Below, in pieces: positions 1 to 6,157 of a stretch of 6,294 bases of DNA. The DNA is taken from the NCBI GenBank assembly GCA_030433395.1, contig JAUILX010000061.1, forward strand, positions 1-6,294, read 5' to 3'. The notes beneath the pieces are model-generated. The model saw only the letters and a list, made by a program, of their open reading frames with translations. It ran no database searches and was not told the DNA's origin. Source of the DNA: Chlamydiia bacterium. Its GTDB lineage: Bacteria > Chlamydiota > Chlamydiia > Chlamydiales > JACKPQ01. Each line of letters opens with the position of its first letter. The first letter of the stretch is position 1. The position numbers and the translations under genes are program-made.

Positions 1-28
1 AGCCTTTGCAAGCTTCAGTAAATTTTAA
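1..28 (+). CDS. rpsG: 30S ribosomal protein S7, C-terminal end only (partial)
   Basis: The reading frame that enters at base 2 gives AFASFSKF and stops at TAA 26-28. Bacterial S7 proteins commonly end in an AFAHYRW-like tail, and AFAxF matches the first part of it. The position, ten bases before the fusA start, is where rpsG lies in chlamydiae and many other bacteria. Only eight residues are visible, so the call rests on this short tail plus gene order; the rest lies outside the window. It could still be chance coding, but the stop spacing fits a polycistronic rpsG-fusA junction. Confidence 0.6.
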
Positions 29-31
29 GGA
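27..31 (+). promoter_or_regulatory. Ribosome binding site of fusA
   Basis: AAGGA lies seven bases before the ATG at 39. It decides the start: the same frame is open from a TTG at base 6, but that codon lies inside the probable rpsG tail, and the eleven extra residues it would add are not found in EF-G. The site partly overlaps the rpsG stop codon, which suggests that ribosomes finishing rpsG help start fusA. Confidence 0.85.
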
Positions 32-38
32 AACCCAG

Positions 39-2135
39 ATGGCAGAGCGCTCACCAAAAGACAAACTACAAAACGTACGCAACATCGGCATCATGGCACA
101 CATTGATGCTGGTAAAACAACATGCACCGAACGCATCCTTTTCTACTCAGGAAAATCCCACCGAATTGGAGAAGTCCACGAAGGCGCAGCAACCATGGAT
201 TACATGGAACAAGAGCAAGAGCGTGGGATCACAATCACCTCCGCTGCAACAACTGTTTACTGGAAAGATTGTAAGATTAACATCATTGACACTCCCGGCC
301 ACGTTGATTTTACCGTCGAAGTTGAGCGCTCACTGCGCGTTCTCGATAGTGCCGTTGCTGTTATTTGCGCTGTTGCTGGCGTGCAACCGCAGTCTGAAAC
401 TGTTTGGCGCCAAGCCGAACGCTACGGCGTACCTCGCATTATCTTTGTCAATAAGATGGACCGCACAGGCGCAGATTTCTTCAATGCTGTAAAATCTCTT
501 AGGGAAAAACTCAAAGCGAATGCCGTTCCCGTTCAGTGTCCTATCGGCTCTGAAGGCGACTTCAAGGGCATGGTTGACCTCGTTTCTATGAAAGCCTACA
601 TCTTTAATGACGAAACAATGGGCGCTGATTATGAAGTGGCCGAGGTTCCAGCAGATCTAAAAGACAAGTGTAAGGAGATGCGCGCAGCCCTTTTAGAAGA
701 GCTTGCAACTGTGGACGAAGAAGACGAAAACTTCATGATGAAAGTTTTAGAAGCCCCTGAAACGCTTACTGAAGACGAAATTCACGCAGTCATCCGTAAA
801 GGCGTCATTGCTAACAAATTCAACCCAGCTCTTTGCGGAACAGCCTTTAAAAATAAAGGGGTTCAACCTCTTTTAGATTGCATTATTCGCTGGATGCCCT
901 CACCTCTAGATCGAGGTGCTGTAAAAGGCATTAATTCAGATACCGACGAGGCTATCATCGTTAAACCATCTGATGACGAGCCTTTAGCCGCTCTTGCTTT
1001 TAAAATCGTTACAGACCCTTACGTCGGCCGCCTGACATTTGTTCGTATTTACGCAGGCACACTATTAAAGGGCACAGCCATTCTTAACTCTACAAAAGAG
1101 AAGAAAGAACGCGTTTCTAGACTATTAGAGATGCATGCAAACCAACGAGAAGACAAAGATGCCTTCTTTACAGGTGACATTGCTGCTTGTATCGGTCTTA
1201 AATTTACTGGTACCGGCGATACGTTATGTGATGAAAAAGGAACGATCATTCTAGAAAAAATGGAATTTCCTGAGCCTGTGATCTCAATGGCAATTGAGCC
1301 AAAATCAAAAGCAGATCGAGAAAAACTATCGACAGCACTTGGAGCTCTTTCTGAAGAAGATCCAACATTCCGCATTTCAAGCAACGAAGAAACAGGCCAA
1401 ACAATTATCTCGGGTATGGGCGAGCTCCACCTAGAGATTTTAAAAGACCGCATGTTCCGTGAATTTAAAGTTGAAGCGAATGTCGGTAACCCACAAGTTT
1501 CTTACAAAGAATCAATTCAAGCCCCTGGAAAAGTCGAGACAAAATACGTCAAGCAATCTGGTGGACGTGGTCAATATGCTCACGTTAACCTTGAGGTGGA
1601 ACCCAACGAGAAAGGTGCCGGTAACGTCATCACAAGCAAAATTGTTGGTGGAGCGATTCCTAAAGAATACATTCCAGCCGTGATCAAGGGTATCGAAGAA
1701 GGTCTTGCGACAGGCGTTCTTGCTGGCTATGCCCTTGTAGATGTTAAAGTTGACATCGTTTATGGCTCGTACCACGAAGTTGACTCTAACGAAATGGCCT
1801 TTAAAATCTGTGGATCCATGGCCCTGCGCGAATGCGCTCAAAAATGCCAACCACAGCTTCTAGAACCCGTCATGAAAGTTGTTGTGACAACACCTGAAGA
1901 TTATCTAGGTGACATCATGGGTGACATTAGCCGCAGACGCGGACGCATCATGAACCAAGGCAGTGTTGGCGGAGCCATCGAAATCACAGCAGAGGTTCCA
2001 CTCAAAGAAATGTTCGGATATTCAACGCAAATGCGCTCACTTTCTGCAGGACGTGCGACCTACACAATGGAACCATCCCATTTCGAGGCCGTCCCTAAGA
2101 AGTTGCAAGAAGAAATTGTACAGCAAAGGAAATAA
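39..2135 (+). CDS. fusA: Translation elongation factor G (EF-G)
   Basis: EF-G is the cytoplasmic GTPase that moves tRNAs and mRNA through the ribosome after each peptide bond and helps recycle ribosomes with RRF. The 698-residue product has the usual EF-G length. The G domain shows the P-loop AHIDAGKTT (20-28), the switch I element RGITI (62-66), DTPGH (84-88) and NKMD (138-141). Downstream come the domain II and III signatures SRLLEMHAN and SGMGELHLEIL, the domain IV segment KQSGGRGQYAHV, and the domain V segment MGDISRRRG. The recalled chlamydial EF-G sequence is very similar along the whole length. The chosen ATG has a good Shine-Dalgarno site and begins MAERSPKDK. The gene sits between the probable rpsG end and rpsJ, six bases away, so the three are almost certainly co-transcribed. 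No truncation or missing motif was seen. Confidence 0.98.
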   Translation: MAERSPKDKLQNVRNIGIMAHIDAGKTTCTERILFYSGKSHRIGEVHEGAATMDYMEQEQERGITITSAATTVYWKDCKINIIDTPGHVDFTVEVERSLRVLDSAVAVICAVAGVQPQSETVWRQAERYGVPRIIFVNKMDRTGADFFNAVKSLREKLKANAVPVQCPIGSEGDFKGMVDLVSMKAYIFNDETMGADYEVAEVPADLKDKCKEMRAALLEELATVDEEDENFMMKVLEAPETLTEDEIHAVIRKGVIANKFNPALCGTAFKNKGVQPLLDCIIRWMPSPLDRGAVKGINSDTDEAIIVKPSDDEPLAALAFKIVTDPYVGRLTFVRIYAGTLLKGTAILNSTKEKKERVSRLLEMHANQREDKDAFFTGDIAACIGLKFTGTGDTLCDEKGTIILEKMEFPEPVISMAIEPKSKADREKLSTALGALSEEDPTFRISSNEETGQTIISGMGELHLEILKDRMFREFKVEANVGNPQVSYKESIQAPGKVETKYVKQSGGRGQYAHVNLEVEPNEKGAGNVITSKIVGGAIPKEYIPAVIKGIEEGLATGVLAGYALVDVKVDIVYGSYHEVDSNEMAFKICGSMALRECAQKCQPQLLEPVMKVVVTTPEDYLGDIMGDISRRRGRIMNQGSVGGAIEITAEVPLKEMFGYSTQMRSLSAGRATYTMEPSHFEAVPKKLQEEIVQQRK

Positions 2136-2141
2136 AACCAT

Positions 2142-2489
2142 ATGGCAACCAAGACGAAACAACCCGCAGCGCAGACGCAACAGCGCAAACGCATTCGCAT
2201 CCGCCTAAAAGGATACGACGCACGCAGCGTGGACAAATCAACAGCAGATATCGTAGAGACAGCAAAGCGCACAGGCGCACGCGTTGTCGGACCGATACCA
2301 CTGCCAACAAAGCGAGAAGTTTACACCGTGCTACGCTCTCCTCACGTTGACCGCAAGTCACGCGAGCAGTTTGAGATGCGCACGCACATTCGCATGCTAG
2401 ACATCATGAACCCGACGGCTGACACCATCGACAAGCTGAAAGTTTTACCAGTAGCAGCTGGCGTTGACATTAAGATCAAAGCTGCTTAA
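2142..2489 (+). CDS. rpsJ: 30S ribosomal protein S10
   Basis: S10 is a 30S head protein that contacts S3, S9 and S14 and, in many bacteria, also acts with NusB in transcription antitermination. The 115-residue product shows the S10 signatures RIRIRLKGYD (17-26), VETAKRTGA (38-46), GPIPLPT (50-56), SPHV (66-69), RTHIR (80-84) and AAGVDIKI (105-112). It carries about twelve extra N-terminal residues (MATKTKQPAAQTQQRK), basic and glutamine-rich, compared with E. coli S10, which begins almost at RIRIRLK. No other Met lies near the core, so the ATG at 2142 is the natural start. An AAAGGA at 2125-2130, inside the end of fusA, could serve as ribosome binding site, with a longish eleven-base spacer. 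The gene is the last of the operon, before the terminator at 2523. The absence of tuf between fusA and rpsJ is typical of chlamydiae. Confidence 0.97.
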   Translation: MATKTKQPAAQTQQRKRIRIRLKGYDARSVDKSTADIVETAKRTGARVVGPIPLPTKREVYTVLRSPHVDRKSREQFEMRTHIRMLDIMNPTADTIDKLKVLPVAAGVDIKIKAA

Positions 2490-2522
2490 CTAATTTTGGA
2501 ATAATATCTTTATTCCTCCCCT

Positions 2523-2561
2523 GCCCGCTTGCTTTCCCCCTCCTAAGCAAGTGGGCTTTTT
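2523..2561 (+). terminator. Intrinsic terminator of the rpsG-fusA-rpsJ operon
   Basis: GCCCGCTTGCTT (2523-2534) pairs with AAGCAAGTGGGC (2545-2556), giving a 12-bp stem with one G-U pair and a ten-base pyrimidine loop, followed directly by five T at 2557-2561. It starts 33 bases after the rpsJ stop. Read on the other strand, the stem has an A-C mismatch and no T run follows, so it should mainly stop plus-strand transcription. The convergent antiporter gene ends 15 bases further on. Confidence 0.92.
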
Positions 2562-2575
2562 CATGCCAAGAACTT

Positions 2576-4051
2576 CTACTTAATAGAAGCTTTCGTTTGA
2601 AACGTTTCGCCTTTTTTGATCATTGAAGCAACTTCTTTTTTCCACCCCTTTTCACGTTTGCGCGCATACCTATAAACAACATGTGGCAGGATGACAATCG
2701 CTAAATAGGCTATGATGAGTATCGTCAAATAATTTCCATACATTGCTTTGGAGATTTCAGCAGGCTTCGCAAATGCCACAACAAAGGCAAAAACTGTCGC
2801 ACCCAAGCCCACTAATGAAACAACCCAACCCAGTGGCGCAGGTAGATTAAATCGACGTGGATTATCAGGGTTTTTGACTTTTAGTACCAAATACGAAAGA
2901 AACATTAGGACATACATCGTGAGATAGGAAATCACAGTTAAGGCAATGGCTGTAAAAAAGGCCATATTCCCCCCTCCTTGCGATCCAAACGTTAAAACAA
3001 CCATCCAAACTGTAACAAGGACTCCTTGCACAAGCATGAGATGAGTGGGCATGTGGTGCTTGTTCATTTTTGCCAAACGCGGCGGCAATAGCCCTGATTG
3101 AGCAGCAAAAAGCATACCGCGCACAGGACCGTTTACCCAGGAGGCAATTTCTGCAATAGCGCTGACTGCTACAAGCGTTGCAATAGGGTTGCGCGCCCAA
3201 CTAAGCCCGTAATGAGCAAACAAATAGTTAAAGGCCTCTACAATCCCTGCGTTAAGCGAAATGTCGCTTCTTGGAATGGTCATAGCAATCGTTAGGGAAG
3301 CTAAAGATCCAATCGTAATCGTTGTAATCACAAGAATAAGGATTGATAGAGGATAATTGCGTCCTGGATTTTTCAAGTGATTGACGTGGACAGCGGACGC
3401 TTCTGCTCCCATAAATGCTAGGACAAACGAAGCTAATACAACAAGCGTACTGCTTTCCTTAAAAGAGGGAAAAAACGTTTTTGCATTCAGCACAATTTGT
3501 ATTGTGTTTCCTTCATTTACAAATATAAAGCCCAAGATTATCAATATCAAGGCTGGCAGCAGCACTCCCAAAACAAAACCTGCAGACGCAATGTACTTGG
3601 TAATGCGCGTTCCCCAAAAACTTGCCAAAGATATGATCCAAAAAATAGCAAAAATAATCCCAAATTGTGCCCAGCCGGGCTGGCTTAAAATGGGTGCGTC
3701 AAATAAGTATCCTAGCGCTCCTGTAATGAAGTAGAGCATCGGTACAAAGCCTATTGAAATTTCCATGAACTGTAAATAAATCATCTTAAAGCCCCAACGC
3801 TCCCCAAGAGCTGCAGTGCCCCAGCTGTAAACGCCAGCATTTGACCAGCCTCCAGCGCCTGTTCCCATTTCTGCCGCTGTTAAGCACACGGGAATAAACC
3901 AGAGAAAACCGGCAAAAAGCAAAAAGAAAATCAGTGAAAATCCAGCTGTTGCAAATGTTGGATAAGTGTATATGGTTACCACCATCGAAACGGTGATCAT
4001 CAAAAAACCAAATAATCCCAGCTTATGCGGCTGATTAAAGTTTTTATGCAT
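2576..4051 (-). CDS. GadC/XasA-family amino acid antiporter (APC superfamily)
   Basis: This is an inner-membrane transporter of the glutamate:GABA antiporter family, part of the APC superfamily. In E. coli GadC it exchanges glutamate for GABA; the substrate here cannot be fixed from sequence. The 491-residue product has about twelve hydrophobic segments, the last near 440-460. It tracks recalled E. coli GadC closely: YPTFATAGFSL (30-40), IGFVPMLYF (100-108), KTFFPSF (191-197), MGAEASAVHVN (214-224), AEIASW (300-305) and KMNKHHMP (328-335). E217 and E301 sit at the positions of the substrate-path glutamates E218 and E304 of GadC. The start at 4051 is chosen because AGAAGGA precedes it by seven bases; a frame extension to 4099 has no such support and adds 16 residues unlike the family. 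The C terminus stops after a short basic tail (460-491) and lacks the GadC C-plug. Stop is TAG. The start overlaps the end of the broken upstream gene. Related chlamydial genes are often labelled gadC or xasA. Confidence 0.93.
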   Translation of the reverse strand: MHKNFNQPHKLGLFGFLMITVSMVVTIYTYPTFATAGFSLIFFLLFAGFLWFIPVCLTAAEMGTGAGGWSNAGVYSWGTAALGERWGFKMIYLQFMEISIGFVPMLYFITGALGYLFDAPILSQPGWAQFGIIFAIFWIISLASFWGTRITKYIASAGFVLGVLLPALILIILGFIFVNEGNTIQIVLNAKTFFPSFKESSTLVVLASFVLAFMGAEASAVHVNHLKNPGRNYPLSILILVITTITIGSLASLTIAMTIPRSDISLNAGIVEAFNYLFAHYGLSWARNPIATLVAVSAIAEIASWVNGPVRGMLFAAQSGLLPPRLAKMNKHHMPTHLMLVQGVLVTVWMVVLTFGSQGGGNMAFFTAIALTVISYLTMYVLMFLSYLVLKVKNPDNPRRFNLPAPLGWVVSLVGLGATVFAFVVAFAKPAEISKAMYGNYLTILIIAYLAIVILPHVVYRYARKREKGWKKEVASMIKKGETFQTKASIK

Positions 4052-5310
4052 CGTGTAATCCTTCTTGAAGTAAATGTACCAGCATACGATTGCCGGCATT
4101 TGTTTTTAATTCTTCATAACTTGGCGGGCTGCAATGAGCAAAATCTTGCAAATCATCGGTTAATTCTGGATGAAACTACGTTGTAAAAGAGCGCTTCATC
4201 TGAGAAGTATCAAAGTCGCGGTAAAAAATACAGGTCGCTGCATTAGCAGTCACAATTTTACCATTTGACCTTGTCGATGCCAAAATCTTGATCGAAAAGG
4301 GCAAAGAAAGTAACCAGTTGAGCGCGCTACACAGCAAGCTCGGACCGATGATACAAACACGCCTCATAAATTTTTGTATATGCCCAGCTGCAAAAAATAG
4401 CAGCTTCCTGCGTGGCAATATCGCGGTGAAACATATCAATTTTTAAATCTCCAGCGTACTGCTGCATTAAATCAATCAATCCGCGTGCTTGCGCTGTTAA
4501 TTCATACGTTTCAATAACCTCTTCTGGCACATTCATCTCTGCAGGACTTGGTACTTGATAGGCACAAAGAGCATGACCGCTAAGCTCGGCCTTTTCAATT
4601 TGCGTTGTCGCAAAGCGCTCTTTTTCCCATTGCAGTCCATTGCCCACTTTTTCAATCTGATCGGCCGCCTCGCTTAATCCTTTTGGCGCTCCACCTTGAA
4701 TAGCTTTGACTGCCCGCTTGATTAAGCACACATGAGCTTCAGCAGCGAGCTGATGCCCCAAGCAGATAAACAGTCCAGGAGCACCTCGATCCATACGAGC
4801 TAAAATTAGTGCTTCGACAAGCTCGAGCAAATTTTCTCTTGTGCATTTTGGATGTGTAAAAGTTTTTTCATCGTAGACAGCTGGAGCTCCCCCTTCAACA
4901 ACATAGGCTGCGCTCATAGAAGCAAAACGAGCTAAATTTTCTGCTTCCATAAACTTTGCATCCTGCCAAACAGGAAGCAAGATTGTATCTAAATCCCCGA
5001 CTATTTGAGCAATATAAGCCACATTGATCGAGGCACGAACGTTTTCTCCTTGAGAATTTTGACCTACATTTTCCCAGGGTTCAATAATACATAGGCTAGA
5101 GCGCTGTAGAGCCCCGTTTTGCTTGACCTGATCAGCGTTGGTGATGACTTTTTCAAAGGGGACATTTTTACCCCAGTCAACAACAGAAAACTGCTTTTTG
5201 GGAAAAGGGCTTTTGGAGCGCCTGTCTGCTAAAAACTGAGCAAAATGCGCCTTAATTGTCTGTAGATTTGAACGACCTGGAATATAAAACCCAGGCTGAT
5301 TGCGCCACAT
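4044..5310 (-). pseudogene. Class I glutamine amidotransferase-like gene, broken by two amber codons and a frameshift
   Basis: The gene starts at ATG 5310 after AGGGGGAG, and reads 327 residues to TAG 4327-4329. That part holds a class I glutamine amidotransferase core: EGGAP (139-143, oxyanion-strand type) and FICLGHQ (181-187), with C183 as the expected nucleophile. The His-Glu pair that completes the triad is missing from this frame. It lies downstream: past the TAG the same frame gives RAQLVTFFALFDQDFGIDKV. Removing one A from the AAA at 4264-4266 then leads into NGKIVTANAATCIFYRDF, and after a second TAG (4176-4178) comes FHPELTDDL and a further 34 residues to TAA 4044-4046. QFHPE is a classic amidotransferase motif, so this TAG probably replaced a CAG. 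Repaired length is 421 residues, with C183 and H380 unusually far apart (197 residues; about 85-135 in the common families). The exact family is not recognised: the N-terminal 130 residues do not look like GuaA, CarA, TrpG or CTP synthase. Presumably inactive; a truncated product could still be made. Confidence 0.85.
4059..4065 (-). promoter_or_regulatory. Ribosome binding site of the antiporter gene
   Basis: On the minus strand AGAAGGA lies seven bases before the ATG at 4051. In the repaired frame of the upstream gene the same bases fall in the codons for Gln-Glu-Gly, so the site is embedded in that gene's last codons. It sets the antiporter start and allows independent initiation now that the upstream frame is interrupted. 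Confidence 0.85.
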
Positions 5311-5333
5311 AATGCTGCTCCCCCTTAAGATCT

Positions 5334-5362
5334 CCTATACCAGGATATCCCTAGGAACGCAA
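5334..5362 (-). promoter_or_regulatory. Possible weak promoter upstream of the amidotransferase-like gene
   Basis: In the only gap of the minus-strand series (56 bases), TTGCGT (5362-5357) and TATAGG (5339-5334) are separated by 17 bases. Matches to the main sigma factor consensus are three of six and four of six. A start about seven bases on would give a leader of roughly 17 bases that still includes the ribosome binding site. Short weak matches like this occur by chance, so this is only a candidate for a second transcription unit serving the broken gene and the antiporter. Confidence 0.25.
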
Positions 5363-5366
5363 TTAC

Positions 5367-5708
5367 CTATCCGTTGTGTGGAAATGGATCGTCTGTTTGA
5401 GTTGACCTAAACGGCGGTGGGCGCATCGTGTCCATCCGCTTACCAACGACTTTTCCATTGGTCATAATAAGAAAATAATGATTTTGACTAACCAGGCGAG
5501 CACCGACATCAATGCGTTCGATGTATTCCCACTCATCAGTGTTTCCTCCACGTGAATAAATCTTATAGGGAGTTCCATGCTCAGCCTCAACTTCTTTGGC
5601 AGTTGCGCCAAGGGGAATTGCAGCGAATTCATCAGAGGTCATCAACGCCCTGTTTTGATAGCAAGCGCACAAAAGCACTAAACTCAAAATACCAATCCAC
5701 TTTTTCAT
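5367..5708 (-). CDS. Small lipoprotein with BamE/SmpA-like core
   Basis: The 113-residue product begins MKKWIGILSLVLLCAC: two lysines, a hydrophobic stretch, then an LCAC lipobox with C16 as the predicted lipidated cysteine, so it should be exported and anchored in a membrane. The mature part, about 98 residues, has the layout of the SmpA/OmlA/BamE fold: IPLGATAKEVEAEHGTP (35-51), then DEWEY (59-63), then YFLIMTNGKVVGKRM (78-92), ending in a proline-rich tail. BamE-type domains often sit in outer-membrane lipoproteins; whether this one joins the BAM complex is not shown, as the match is to the fold pattern only. The ATG at 5708 overlaps the upstream stop as ATGA and has AGGAG five bases before it. 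A longer frame to 5732 would add eight residues before the signal peptide and is rejected. The overlap suggests translational coupling to the upstream gene. Confidence 0.85.
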   Translation of the reverse strand: MKKWIGILSLVLLCACYQNRALMTSDEFAAIPLGATAKEVEAEHGTPYKIYSRGGNTDEWEYIERIDVGARLVSQNHYFLIMTNGKVVGKRMDTMRPPPFRSTQTDDPFPHNG

Positions 5709-6157
5709 TTTTTCTCCTGCTGCTGTTGCCATATCCGTCCTTGAATTGTTGTGCGATAATCATCTTCTGTCGAGTATTCTGCACGCATTTTATAACTTTT
5801 ATCAGGCTGAAGCTCATAAAACTCCATCCCTTCAAATCCCATCTCAGGCATCCGAAACTCCCAAGCAATCGTCTTGTCTGTAACAAGTCCAGTTCCAACA
5901 ACTTTTCCCATCGACTGATTTTCTAACTCTATATCAAATTTACTATTTTGGATGTGCGATATGACAAATTGATTATTCATGGTTTCTGCAAGGCCTTTAA
6001 CTTGGATTTCCTGTGTGGAATCGATTAAACCAAATTGGTTAACAAAACCAACGTTCCAGCGAGTGTAAAAATCAAGCTCATCTTTAACCATATTGAGCTG
6101 AATTTTTCCCTCGCCGAGCCAGGCTCCAGGCTGAAATAAAAAATGGTGTCCTAACAA
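5705..6157 (-). CDS. Conserved-looking protein of unknown function, 150 residues, TTG start
   Basis: I do not recognise this protein. The start is taken as the TTG at 6157-6155, which has AGAAGG eight bases upstream and overlaps the rodA stop as TTGTTAG. The frame is open further, to a GTG at 6280, but that stretch lies over the rodA coding end. The product has no signal peptide or membrane segment. It alternates short hydrophobic and polar stretches as in an all-beta protein: a GAWLGEGKI opening (12-20), then FYTRWNVGF, GTGLVTDKTIAWEFRM and YRTTIQGRIW near the end, finishing QQQQEKK. The tryptophan-rich GxWxGxG opening recalls calycin-type small beta barrels, but this is only a resemblance. 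An ATG in LNMVKDEL would be a later start but would drop the GAWLGEGK segment. It is coupled to rodA on one side and to the lipoprotein on the other (ATGA). Confidence 0.75.
   Translation of the reverse strand: MLGHHFLFQPGAWLGEGKIQLNMVKDELDFYTRWNVGFVNQFGLIDSTQEIQVKGLAETMNNQFVISHIQNSKFDIELENQSMGKVVGTGLVTDKTIAWEFRMPEMGFEGMEFYELQPDKSYKMRAEYSTEDDYRTTIQGRIWQQQQEKK

Noticed and set aside
6..38. A TTG start for EF-G at base 6
   Set aside because: It overlaps the probable rpsG tail and adds residues absent from EF-G. The ATG at 39 has AAGGA seven bases upstream.
1049..1850. Antisense open frames inside fusA (1049-1453 and 1512-1850, minus strand)
   Set aside because: They lie wholly opposite a highly conserved gene, with no recognisable protein motifs. 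They are reading-frame shadows.
2498..2516. Small hairpin GGAATAA / TTATTCC after rpsJ
   Set aside because: The stem is only 7 bp and AT-rich, with no T run after it on either strand. It is unlikely to be a terminator by itself, and the strong one follows at 2523.
4052..4099. A longer N terminus for the antiporter starting at 4099
   Set aside because: There is no ribosome binding site before it, the extra residues are unlike GadC N termini, and these bases encode the end of the broken gene. The ATG at 4051 has an excellent site.
4113..4141. Possible promoter for the antiporter: TTGCTC, 17 bases, TATGAA on the minus strand
   Set aside because: The match is weak (three and four of six) and lies within former coding sequence of the broken gene. 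A decayed gene could free such a promoter, but the sequence alone does not support it.
4176..4439. An 87-residue open frame on the minus strand overlapping the end of the amidotransferase-like gene
   Set aside because: Its second half (NGKIVTANAATCIFYRDF onward) is the frameshifted continuation of the broken gene; its first half is an out-of-frame reading of that gene. It is not a separate gene.
5334..5355. CCTA...TAGG inverted repeat with an inner GGATATCC palindrome in the 56-base gap
   Set aside because: The pairing is interrupted and asymmetric, and short palindromes of this size are expected by chance. There is no basis to call it an operator.
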